Under the pieces are notes generated by a model that saw only the letters and a program-made list of their open reading frames with translations, made no database searches and was not told the DNA's origin. Of a DNA stretch of 8,112 nt, positions 1 to 7,185 are shown one piece after another. How positions within the stretch are numbered: position 1 is the first letter of the stretch; each line of letters begins with the position of its first letter. The DNA comes from Chloroflexota bacterium (GTDB taxonomy: Bacteria; Chloroflexota; Dormibacteria; Dormibacterales; Dormibacteraceae). The translations under genes and the position numbers were made by a program. The stretch covers positions 1-8,112 of the forward strand of contig VBFW01000226.1 of NCBI GenBank assembly GCA_005880525.1, written 5' to 3'.

Positions 1-149
1 TGCGACAGGCTGGCGAGCGCGACGTTGTTGTTGCTTACGCGCGTGCTCTTTGCCGCCTGCCCGGCTTGCACCGAGACTGCCAACACCAACAGCGCCGCCA
101 CTGCCAGCGCGAAGGTCCCCCTTCCGACGAACTTGCGAATCGAATGCAT
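1..149 (-). CDS. Secreted or exported protein, N-terminal part (cut by window edge)
   Basis: Reading leftward from the ATG at 149-147, the frame stays open to the window edge (49 full codons). It begins MHSIRKFVGRG, followed by a hydrophobic run rich in Ala, Leu and Val (about residues 13-27), then VQAGQAAKST. This is a textbook Sec signal peptide: basic n-region, hydrophobic core and an Ala-X-Ala-like cleavage region near residues 28-33. The first visible mature residues include VSNNNVALASLS. The start is fixed by a strong GAGGAGG Shine-Dalgarno six bases upstream (complement of 156-162). The gene is divergent from the oxidoreductase at 279. The mature domain lies outside the window, so no function can be assigned. 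The ORF is certain only as far as the signal peptide goes. Confidence 0.72.
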   Translation of the reverse strand, partial: MHSIRKFVGRGTFALAVAALLVLAVSVQAGQAAKSTRVSNNNVALASLS

Positions 150-155
150 TCGTAG

Positions 156-162
156 CCTCCTC
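156..162 (-). promoter_or_regulatory. Shine-Dalgarno site of the leftward secreted-protein gene
   Basis: The plus-strand CCTCCTC reads GAGGAGG on the minus strand, six bases before the ATG at 149. It decides the start of the partial gene at the left edge. The rest of the divergent gap (163-278) showed no convincing -10/-35 pair on either strand. Confidence 0.65.
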
Positions 163-278
163 GGTTGGCCCGCTAAGGCCTATTCACGGCAGACAACGCT
201 GCCTTCGGGCATTGTGGTCGCTGGCGGCGGGAACATGGGTTCGGAATACCAGGTGCCGGTGCTCAGGTAGTGCTGACC

Positions 279-848
279 ATGAAAGTTGCTGTCATCGGGG
301 CGGGGAACATCGGCGGCACAGTAGGCGGGGCGTGGGAAAAGGCAGGCCACGAGGTCACGTACGGCCTGCGCGACCCTTCGAAGAAAGACGGCGCAAAGCC
401 GATCGACGCGGCCATCGCGGGCGCTGAGATCGTCCTGGTCGCGATTCCGGCGGCGGCCATGGTCGACTTCGTGTGCGAGCACAAGAAAGGACTCGACGGC
501 AAGGTCCTCATCGACGCGACGAACAACTTCGGCGCGCCATCGATGAACTCCTGGCCGGACGTGTCGAAAATCGTCCCCAACGCGCATCTCTACCGCGCGT
601 TCAACAGCCTCGGCGTGGACGTGTTCGCGAATCCGGAGCTGGGTGGCGAGAAGGCCGATCTTTTCTACGCCGGCCCGGATGGCGCCCCCAACGAGAAGGT
701 CGAGCGCCTCATCGAAGACGCGGGCCTGCGGCCCATCCGCGTGGGCGGGACAGAGCAGGTCGACGTCGTCGACGGCGTCCTGCGCCTGTGGTTCACGCTG
801 GCCCAATCCAGAGGCCGCCGCATCGCGTTCAAGCTGATCTCCGACTGA
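279..848 (+). CDS. NAD(P)-binding oxidoreductase, F420-dependent NADP reductase-like (COG2085 type)
   Basis: A 189-residue Rossmann-fold protein starting MKVAVIGAGNIGG. The GAGNIG dinucleotide-binding loop is at residues 7-12. Arg31 in GLRDP follows the second strand, where an acidic residue would favour NAD, so NADP is more likely. Later family marks are VLIDATNNFG (about 76-85), YRAFNSLG (about 104-111, the 'KAFN' segment of this family) and the C-terminal helix region WFTLAQSRGRRIAF. Length fits small members of the NADP oxidoreductase, coenzyme F420-dependent family. Whether it uses F420 cannot be decided; many homologues have unknown substrates. An upstream in-frame GTG at 270 is possible, but ATG 279 with AGG at 265-267 fits better. 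It heads a same-strand run with the DUF3224 gene 32 bases downstream. Confidence 0.85.
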   Translation: MKVAVIGAGNIGGTVGGAWEKAGHEVTYGLRDPSKKDGAKPIDAAIAGAEIVLVAIPAAAMVDFVCEHKKGLDGKVLIDATNNFGAPSMNSWPDVSKIVPNAHLYRAFNSLGVDVFANPELGGEKADLFYAGPDGAPNEKVERLIEDAGLRPIRVGGTEQVDVVDGVLRLWFTLAQSRGRRIAFKLISD

Positions 849-880
849 GCCTCGTCGTCCAACAGGGGTAGGGTTGGCTC

Positions 881-1300
881 ATGAAGACGGCTGAAGGGGT
901 ATTCGAGTTCACCCGCTGGGAGGAATCCGCCTACAGCGAGCCGGACGTCGCGCCAAAGCTCACCCAGGCTCGCATCAGCAACGACTTCCACGGCGACATC
1001 GAGGGCGCGTCCGACCTGGTGTACGTGATGACCTACATCAGCGACGACATGGGCACGTTTGTCGGCTATGAGCAGGTCCGGGGCCGGCTGTCGGATCGCG
1101 ACGGCAGCTTCGTGCTTCGTCACGATGGGACGTTCGCAGACGGCTCGGTGCGGGCTGCGCTCCGCATCGTCCCGGGCTCAGGGACTGCCGCCCTTGCCGG
1201 GATCAGTGGTGAGGGCGAGTACGTCGCCACGCATGGACAGAAGAAGAGCCCCTACTCGCTGCGGTGGCGCATCGACGGGATGGGTTCCACCGACTCCTAG
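881..1300 (+). CDS. DUF3224 domain-containing protein
   Basis: A 139-residue protein that matches the DUF3224 pattern along its whole length. The N-terminus has a G-x-F-x-F-x-x-W-E-E stretch (residues 6-15), then KLTQARISNDFHGDIEG (26-42), VGYEQVRGRLSDRDGSFVL (61-79), HDGTF (81-85), the PGSGT turn (98-102), LAGISGEGEY (105-114) and a final YSLRW strand. The family is a small soluble single-domain beta-rich protein of about 120-140 residues with no settled biochemical role. There is no signal peptide, so it should be cytoplasmic. It sits 32 bases after the oxidoreductase and 12 bases before the next gene, consistent with co-transcription. A weak AGGGG-like site precedes ATG 881. The family call is confident; the function is unknown. 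Confidence 0.85.
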   Translation: MKTAEGVFEFTRWEESAYSEPDVAPKLTQARISNDFHGDIEGASDLVYVMTYISDDMGTFVGYEQVRGRLSDRDGSFVLRHDGTFADGSVRAALRIVPGSGTAALAGISGEGEYVATHGQKKSPYSLRWRIDGMGSTDS

Positions 1301-1312
1301 CATCATGTTGCC

Positions 1313-1798
1313 GTGACCAGGAATCGCATCCTGCAGTACGCCGCGATCGGTGCCGGGGCGGCGGTGGTGCTCGGGATTGCGGTGGCCGCGTTCGTGTCGC
1401 TGAAGGTTCCTTTCGACACCACGCCAAGCGCCGGGCCCTCGACGGCGCCCTGCGAGCCGCTGCCGTGCGCGAACGTGCGCGGATACATCGTGTGGGTCAG
1501 CGACCTCAAGATCCAGGAGGGCCTCGTCACGATGAAGCTGACATTCCGCAACTCCAGCTCATCGACCCACGCGGCGCCTGAGGATTTCACGCTGATCGAC
1601 AGCCAGAAGAACGAGCACCGACCTGTCTACTTTGCGCCCGACTGCGCGCAGTGGCCGCGCAGCGAGTTCAACAATGGCGCGAGCTTCGGGCCGGTGCCTG
1701 AATGCTTTCGTGCGTCCAGCACCTCGCCGCCGCTGGGCCTGCGCTGGACACCGGACTTCGGCCCGGTGTGCTGCGAGACCGTTATCGGGCTGGCCTAG
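1313..1798 (+). CDS. Membrane-anchored extracytoplasmic protein, DUF4352-like beta domain (uncharacterised)
   Basis: A 161-residue protein with GTG start. A basic N-terminus (MTRNR) leads into one hydrophobic segment at about residues 8-30, either a signal anchor or an uncleaved signal peptide. A Pro/Ser/Thr-rich linker (about 32-50) is followed by a globular domain. The domain contains VTMKLTFRNSSS (72-83) and EDFTLIDSQKN (90-100), which recalls the NTS...F.L.D.Q layout of DUF4352-type immunoglobulin-like domains; this resemblance is from memory and moderate. Six cysteines (47, 52, 111, 131, 153, 154) all lie outside the membrane segment and could form disulfides. No good Shine-Dalgarno is seen before GTG 1313, so translation may be coupled to the DUF3224 gene 12 bases upstream. 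The substrate and role are unknown. Confidence 0.7.
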   Translation: MTRNRILQYAAIGAGAAVVLGIAVAAFVSLKVPFDTTPSAGPSTAPCEPLPCANVRGYIVWVSDLKIQEGLVTMKLTFRNSSSSTHAAPEDFTLIDSQKNEHRPVYFAPDCAQWPRSEFNNGASFGPVPECFRASSTSPPLGLRWTPDFGPVCCETVIGLA

Positions 1799-1801
1799 GC
1801 C

Positions 1802-1993
1802 TCACCAGAACGCGCCGTCGCCGAGCAGGACATAGAGGATCGGGCCGATGCCCCATACGAACGTGACGATGATCCAGATCACCTTTTTCGCGCCGCTCAT
1901 GTCGGTGCGATTGACGATGTTGATCACGCACAGGACCCAGGCGATTGGGTGAAGAAAGATCGCGAGGAGGATCTCGACGATGAGCTTGATCAC
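1802..1993 (-). CDS. Small two-helix membrane protein, PLDc_N-like
   Basis: A 63-residue protein with GTG start: two hydrophobic helices (about residues 3-25 and 36-57) joined by a short polar loop, NRTDMSGAKK. The second helix ends in WGIGPILYVLLGDGAFW. This layout (W at the first helix, basic residues before the second, then GP.LY...G...FW) resembles the phospholipase D/cardiolipin synthase N-terminal membrane domain. That domain also occurs alone as short proteins with no catalytic part. There is no HKD motif, so it is not itself an enzyme. The stop lies three bases from the stop of the preceding plus-strand gene (tail to tail). The Shine-Dalgarno is poor (GAGAG about nine bases upstream). 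Confidence is good that it is a gene, modest for the family. Confidence 0.65.
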   Translation of the reverse strand: MIKLIVEILLAIFLHPIAWVLCVINIVNRTDMSGAKKVIWIIVTFVWGIGPILYVLLGDGAFW

Positions 1994-2013
1994 CCCTCTA
2001 TTCTCTCACTTGT

Positions 2014-2022
2014 CTTGATCAC
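2014..2022. repeat. CTTGATCAC direct repeat (second copy; first at 1985-1993)
   Basis: The nine-base word CTTGATCAC occurs at 1985-1993 and again at 2014-2022, 29 bases apart start to start. The first copy covers the GTG start of the small membrane protein and the second lies in the 67-base divergent gap before the GAF/PucR gene. Each contains the palindrome TGATCA. The pair could be a regulator site or chance. Confidence 0.3.
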
Positions 2023-2045
2023 ACTAGGCAAGGCGGCCTGCGTTG

Positions 2046-2060
2046 TGTTATTGACACTAC
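2046..2060 (+). promoter_or_regulatory. Possible leaderless start region of the PucR-type gene
   Basis: No Shine-Dalgarno precedes ATG 2061. A -10-like TGTTAT (2046-2051) sits nine bases before the ATG, which would place a transcription start at or next to the start codon, as in leaderless mRNAs. No good -35 is seen at the matching distance. The TTGACA at 2051-2056 is a perfect -35 hexamer by sequence but lies only four bases before the ATG, so it cannot serve this start. This is inference from spacing only. Confidence 0.3.
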
Positions 2061-3827
2061 ATGCCGGCCGCGAAGCGCACTTCTGACAGCAACCTGGCTG
2101 CCCGCGAGCTGGGCTTCCTCGTTCGCCTGGCGCAAGCCGCCGCCTCCACGCAGAAGCCGGACGAGCTGCTGGCGCTGATCATTCGCGAGACCACCACTGC
2201 GATGGGCACTGACGTGTGCTCGCTCTACCTGCTAATGCCGTCAGGTCGCGAGCTGCTGCTGACCGCCACCAACGGCCTGAACGAAAACATGGTCGGCAAG
2301 GTGAAGATGAAGGTGGGGGAGGGCATCACGGGCTTTGTCGCCGAGAGCCGCTCGCCGGCGGTGGTGGCCGATGTGAGCCGCGACCCGCACTGGAAGTGGG
2401 TGCCGGGACTGGACGAGGACCGGTTCCACTCGATGCTGTCGGTGCCCATCGAGTCGGGACCACGCCTGGTCGGGGTGCTTAATGCGCAGGCCGCAGAGCT
2501 GCGCGAGTTCAGTGCCGGCGACATCGACTTCCTGCGCGCGATCGCGGGCCAGGTCGCCGGAATCCTCGAGCGCAGCGAGCTGCAGCGGCGGCTGGAGGCG
2601 CAGCTTTCGGAGATCCAGATGTCGCACGACATCCATGAGCGGTTCACGAAGCTCTCACTCGAAGGCGCGGGCATCAGGTCCATCCTCGAGGCGGTCGGCG
2701 CGCTTGCCGGCGGACCCGCGGCGTTGTACTCGCCCGACGGCCATCGGGTGCGTGGCGTGGGGGTGCCGTCGGACGGGATGCCGCCTCGCCTCCACGTGCC
2801 GGGCGCCGTGTCGCAAGCCGGTGCACGCGAGGTTCGAATCAGCGCCGGGCGACCGGCGCGTCCGATCGACCTGGTGCCGGTGCGCGCGGGCGCGGACGTG
2901 CTTGGGCTGCTGGCGGTCGGGCTCGATGCTCGGGCCGCCGACAGCCAGGGCCGGGTCCGCGCGCTCGAGCACGGCTCGACGGTCCTGGCGCTAGAGATGT
3001 CCAAGGAGCGGGCCGCGGCCGAGGTCGAGCGCCGGCTGCGGGGAGACCTCGTGGAGGAGATGCTGGCCGGCGGGCTCGAGGGCGATGAGGCCGAGCGCAT
3101 CGCCCGCCAGGCTGAGCGGCTCGGTCATCGCCTGCCGCATCGGGCGTGGGTCGTCGTGCTCGAGCCCGACGATGACGAGACCGAGGCCGCCGTCCTGACC
3201 CAAGGCGACCGCCTCGACGGGGCGTTGAGCGGGCTCATTCGCTCGCGCATGCCCGATGCGCTGGCCCTGGTGCGCACGGCGTCTGCGGTATTCCTCGTAC
3301 CGGACGAGGTCGCGCCAGACCTGGCGGCCTGCGAGAAGCTGGCCGGACAGATCCTGGCCGCCGCCACCCCGGTCATGAAGCCGGGCACGGCGTCGGTTGG
3401 CATCGGCAACGTCGCCAACTCAGTAGCCGAGCTGGCGCGGTCACACGTGGAGGCGCGCCAGGCGCTTCGCCTCACGCGGCGCGCGGGCGGCCGCGGGCGC
3501 GTGGCCTCGTATCGCTCGCTTGGCGCTTTCCGGCTGCTGCTCGAGGTGCAAAGCCCCGAGGCGCTGCGCCGATTCGTGGAGGAGCTGCTCGGTCCGCTGC
3601 TGCAGTACGCGCAATCGCGCGACACGCCGCTGCTGGAAACGCTCGAGGCGCTGTCTGCGAAACGGTGGATCCGCCGCGCGGCGGCGCGCCAGCTCGGCAT
3701 CCACATCAACTCGATGAGCTATCGGGTCGAGCGCATCCAGTCGCTCACGGGCCTTTCGCTCGACGACCCGGAGACGCGCGTGGCGATCAGCATCGCGCTG
3801 CGCGCCCGGGCGATGCTGGGCATGTAG
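2061..3827 (+). CDS. GAF domain-containing PucR/CdaR-family transcriptional regulator
   Basis: A 588-residue cytoplasmic regulator. Residues about 20-170 form a GAF domain (CSLYLL near 53-58, VGEGITGFVAES at 85-96, SMLSVPI at 124-130, GVLNAQ at 138-143). A helical, probably coiled-coil linker (about 165-200) follows. A second degenerate sensor-like segment lies at about 205-312, and a CdaR/GGDEF-like middle region at about 325-475. The C-terminus (about 523-582) is the PucR-type helix-turn-helix: AARQLGIHINSMSYRVERI matches the family's 'A..L.vH.NT..YR..rI' core. PucR-family proteins control purine, sugar-acid or other nitrogen/carbon catabolism, usually as effector-responsive activators. The GAF ligand cannot be read from the sequence. 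It converges on glnA and is the only regulator in the window, so control of the glnA-amt block is plausible but unproven. Confidence 0.88.
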   Translation: MPAAKRTSDSNLAARELGFLVRLAQAAASTQKPDELLALIIRETTTAMGTDVCSLYLLMPSGRELLLTATNGLNENMVGKVKMKVGEGITGFVAESRSPAVVADVSRDPHWKWVPGLDEDRFHSMLSVPIESGPRLVGVLNAQAAELREFSAGDIDFLRAIAGQVAGILERSELQRRLEAQLSEIQMSHDIHERFTKLSLEGAGIRSILEAVGALAGGPAALYSPDGHRVRGVGVPSDGMPPRLHVPGAVSQAGAREVRISAGRPARPIDLVPVRAGADVLGLLAVGLDARAADSQGRVRALEHGSTVLALEMSKERAAAEVERRLRGDLVEEMLAGGLEGDEAERIARQAERLGHRLPHRAWVVVLEPDDDETEAAVLTQGDRLDGALSGLIRSRMPDALALVRTASAVFLVPDEVAPDLAACEKLAGQILAAATPVMKPGTASVGIGNVANSVAELARSHVEARQALRLTRRAGGRGRVASYRSLGAFRLLLEVQSPEALRRFVEELLGPLLQYAQSRDTPLLETLEALSAKRWIRRAAARQLGIHINSMSYRVERIQSLTGLSLDDPETRVAISIALRARAMLGM

Positions 3828-3841
3828 TCCAGTCCCTCTTC

Positions 3842-3897
3842 TGTATACAAACGCGGCTTTCAACGGCCCGCGAACCCGCGTTTGTATACAAATCGCG
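3842..3897. repeat. Nested inverted repeat with TGTATACA palindromes
   Basis: A perfect 15-base inverted repeat: TGTATACAAACGCGG at 3842-3856 and its exact complement at 3876-3890, with a 19-base centre. Each arm also holds the palindrome TGTATACA. The right copy extends to the perfect 12-mer TTTGTATACAAA (3881-3892) flanked on both sides by CGCG (3877-3880 and 3894-3897, one extra T), so the right arm can also fold on itself. The unit TGTATACAAA-CGCG therefore occurs three times. It lies between the convergent PucR-type gene and glnA. Transcribed, it makes a strong hairpin but no U-run follows on either strand, so it is not a classic terminator. A twofold protein-binding site or a small mobile repeat are alternatives. 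Confidence 0.8.
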
Positions 3898-3934
3898 AAA
3901 AAGAAGGAGCCCCGCCTGTTACGGCAGGGCTCCT
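3898..3934 (-). terminator. Rho-independent terminator of glnA
   Basis: Minus-strand arms AGGAGCCCTGCC (complement of 3923-3934) and GGCGGGGCTCCT (complement of 3905-3916) pair over 12 positions, with one U-G wobble and a six-base loop (3917-3922). A TTCTTTTT-type tract follows (complement of 3898-3905). The glnA stop is 20 bases upstream. Polarity is clearly leftward, since no T-run follows the stem on the plus strand. Confidence 0.85.
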
Positions 3935-3954
3935 CCTAGAGGGTGTGAGTTCTT

Positions 3955-5400
3955 TTAGACGTCCGAGTAGAGCATGAACTCCCACGGGTGAGGCCTCAGC
4001 GCGACCTGCTCGACCTCGCGCTTGCGCTTGAAGTCGATCCAGGTCTCGATCACGTCCGCCGTGAAGACGCCGCCCTCGGTCAGGAACGCGTGGTCCTTCT
4101 CGAGCGCGTCCAGCGACTCGGCCAGGGAGCCGGGAACCGACTTGATCCGCGACTTCTCCTCGCCCTCGAGCTCGTAGATGTCCTTGTCCACCGGCTCGGG
4201 CGGCAGGATCTTGTGCTTGATGCCGTCGAGGCCGGCCATCAGGCAGGCCGCGAACGCCAGGTACGGGTTGGCGGCAGGGTCCGGCGACCGGAACTCGACG
4301 CGCTTCGTCTTCGGGTTCGTCGAGTACATCGGGATGCGCACGCACGCCGAGCGGTTGCGCTTCGAGTAGACGAGGTTGATCGGCGCCTCGTAGCCCGGCA
4401 CAAGCCGGCGGTACGAGTTGGTCGTCGGCGCGCAGATGCCGAGCAGCGCCGGCGCGTGCTTCAGCAGGCCGCCGATGTAGTAGATCGCGGTCTGGCTCAG
4501 CCCTGCGTATCCGGACTTGTCGGCGAACAGGTTCTCGCCGTCCTTCCAAAGGCTCTGGTGCACGTGCATGCCCGATCCGTTGTCCTGGAAAAGCGGCTTC
4601 GGCATGAAGGTCGCGACGTAGCCGTGCTGCGCGGCCACGTTCTTGATCACGTACTTGTAGACCATCATCTTGTCGCCCATCTTGGTGAGCGAGTCGAAGC
4701 GCAGATCGATCTCGGCCTGGCCGGCGGTGCCGACCTCGTGGTGCTGCACCTCGACCTGCACGCCGGCCTCGATCAGCTTGAGCATGATCTCGGACCGCAG
4801 GTCCTGCAGCTTGTCTGTCGGCGGCACGGGGAAGTAGCCCTCTTTGTGCCGCGGCCGGAAGGCAAGGTTGGGCTCCGAGTTGCGACCCGAGTTCCAGATG
4901 CCTTCCTCGCTGTCGATGTAGTAGTAACCGCTGTGCGCGTTCTGATCGAATCGAAGCGAGTTGAAGAGGTAGAACTCCGCCTCTGGTCCCCAGTAGCTGA
5001 CGTCGGCGATGCCCGAGCGGCGCAGGTGCTCCTCCGCCTTCTTAGCGATCAGCCGCGCGTCGCGGCTGTACGGCTCGCGCGTGATGGGGTCGATGACGTC
5101 GCAGATGAGAAAGAGCGTCTTGTGCGAGAGGACCGGGTCGATGGTCGCGGAGTCGGGGTCCGGGATGAGGAGCATGTCGCTCTCATCGATGGACTGGAAC
5201 CCGCGGATGCTGGAGCCGTCAAAGCCGAGTCCCTCCGAGAAGCTGCCCTCATCGAGCTCGCCGAGCGGAAGGCTGAAGTGCTGCCATGTGCCGGGCAGGT
5301 CGACGAACCGTACGTCGACCACCTCTACGCCCTCGGCCTTGGCGCGCTCCAGCACCTCGCGCGGGCTGGTCTTGCTTCCGGACTTGGTCACGATCGCCAT
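3955..5400 (-). CDS. glnA: Glutamine synthetase, type I (GSI-beta-like)
   Basis: Makes glutamine from glutamate, ammonia and ATP in the cytoplasm, the main ammonium-fixing step; type I enzymes are dodecamers. The 481 residues show the full set of signatures: beta-grasp GFDGSSIRGF (59-68), metal-binding GPEAEF (138-143), HHEVGTAGQAEID (220-232), KPLFQDNGSGMHVH (268-281), NRSACVRIP (349-357) and EFRSPDPAANPYLAFAA (369-385). The long segment at 144-200 (GYYYID, EGIWNSG, KEGYFPVPP) and Tyr409 in DKDIYELEGEE, at the place of the classical adenylylated Tyr397, point to the GSI-beta class. The flanking residues differ from the usual NLYDLPPEE. ATG 5400 is chosen because AGGAGGG lies seven bases upstream; the in-frame GTG at 5406 would overlap that site too closely. 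It is divergent from amt-glnK and ends at its own terminator. Confidence 0.97.
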   Translation of the reverse strand: MAIVTKSGSKTSPREVLERAKAEGVEVVDVRFVDLPGTWQHFSLPLGELDEGSFSEGLGFDGSSIRGFQSIDESDMLLIPDPDSATIDPVLSHKTLFLICDVIDPITREPYSRDARLIAKKAEEHLRRSGIADVSYWGPEAEFYLFNSLRFDQNAHSGYYYIDSEEGIWNSGRNSEPNLAFRPRHKEGYFPVPPTDKLQDLRSEIMLKLIEAGVQVEVQHHEVGTAGQAEIDLRFDSLTKMGDKMMVYKYVIKNVAAQHGYVATFMPKPLFQDNGSGMHVHQSLWKDGENLFADKSGYAGLSQTAIYYIGGLLKHAPALLGICAPTTNSYRRLVPGYEAPINLVYSKRNRSACVRIPMYSTNPKTKRVEFRSPDPAANPYLAFAACLMAGLDGIKHKILPPEPVDKDIYELEGEEKSRIKSVPGSLAESLDALEKDHAFLTEGGVFTADVIETWIDFKRKREVEQVALRPHPWEFMLYSDV

Positions 5401-5407
5401 AAACACA

Positions 5408-5414
5408 CCCTCCT
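5408..5414 (-). promoter_or_regulatory. Shine-Dalgarno site of glnA
   Basis: The minus strand reads AGGAGGG, seven bases before ATG 5400. It rules out the GTG at 5406, which would be only one base away, as the main start. Confidence 0.8.
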
Positions 5415-5451
5415 GGATCTTTGGGATTTGGATTTGACGGGCCCCACAGTG

Positions 5452-5480
5452 ATCGTAGGAACGGGCGCGCCCAGGTTCAC
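5452..5480 (-). promoter_or_regulatory. Candidate sigma-70-type promoter of glnA
   Basis: On the minus strand GTGAAC (complement of 5475-5480) and TACGAT (complement of 5452-5457) are separated by 17 bases. They match TTGACA at 3 of 6 and TATAAT at 4 of 6 positions. A start near 5445 would give a leader of about 45 bases ending in the strong ribosome site. The pair is suggestive only. Confidence 0.35.
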
Positions 5481-5514
5481 GGTGAGCTAGGTACGAATCG
5501 GCAGCCTCGACTTA

Positions 5515-5529
5515 CGTGTGGTCCACACG
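5515..5529. promoter_or_regulatory. Perfect palindrome, candidate operator of the glnA/amt divergon
   Basis: CGTGTGGTCCACACG is a perfect 7+1+7 inverted repeat in the divergent glnA/amt gap, upstream of the candidate promoter of each side. One more half-site, CCACACG, lies at 5601-5607. Twofold symmetry and position suit a dimeric regulator. The binding protein is unknown. Confidence 0.5.
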
Positions 5530-5712
5530 ACTGAAGATATCCACAGGCGCCTGCCAATCGTGCTCCTCGCACTAACTCGCCTCGTGGCAGTTCGTCTTAG
5601 CCACACGTTTTGGAGCGGCCTGACGGCGCCATAGGCTGGGCTTCGAGCCGGCGGATTACCACCAGTGGAGGGGACTTTGCCCAGGTCTTCGATCGCGTTC
5701 AAGAAAGCGTTG

Positions 5713-7181
<1,469 letters not shown>

Positions 7182-7185
<4 letters not shown>

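Larger units (their letters stand above)
5401..5712. other. Divergent control region between glnA and amt
   Basis: A gap of about 310 bases with no supported gene. It holds the glnA ribosome site and candidate promoter at its left end, the perfect palindrome at 5515-5529, a further CCACACG word at 5601-5607, and an imperfect inverted pair CGTGGC (5583-5588)/GCCACA (5600-5605). A weak rightward -35/-10 pair, TTGGAG (5610-5615) and TAGGCT (5632-5637), has a 16-base spacer. GGAGGGG at 5667-5673 is followed by a TTG at 5677 in the amt frame. I found no sigma-54 GG/GC pair at correct spacing and no clear actinobacterial GlnR-type box. Confidence 0.6.

Noticed and set aside
180..806. Minus-strand 208-codon frame opposite the oxidoreductase
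   Set aside because: The opposite frame encodes a clear Rossmann protein, and this one looks like its antisense shadow.
2051..2056. Perfect TTGACA as a -35 box
   Set aside because: It lies four bases before the regulator's ATG, and any start driven from it would fall inside the coding region. Likely chance.
2225..3100. Minus-strand 291-codon frame inside the PucR-type gene
   Set aside because: Ser/Arg/Thr-rich shadow frame with no recognisable domain and no ribosome site.
3988..5490. A 500-codon plus-strand open frame opposite glnA
   Set aside because: It mirrors the codon-position GC bias of glnA, its translation is Arg/Leu/Val/Asp-rich without motifs, and glnA has every signature residue in place.
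5518..5544. DnaA-box-like words TGGTCCACA and ATATCCACA in the glnA/amt gap, hinting at an origin
   Set aside because: Each differs by one base from a known consensus, only two occur, there is no AT-rich unwinding region, and no dnaA/dnaN/gyrase genes are nearby.
5585..5602. TGGCAG...TTAGC as a sigma-54 promoter for amt
   Set aside because: The GG-to-GC distance is two bases too long for a -24/-12 promoter and the -12 element is poor.
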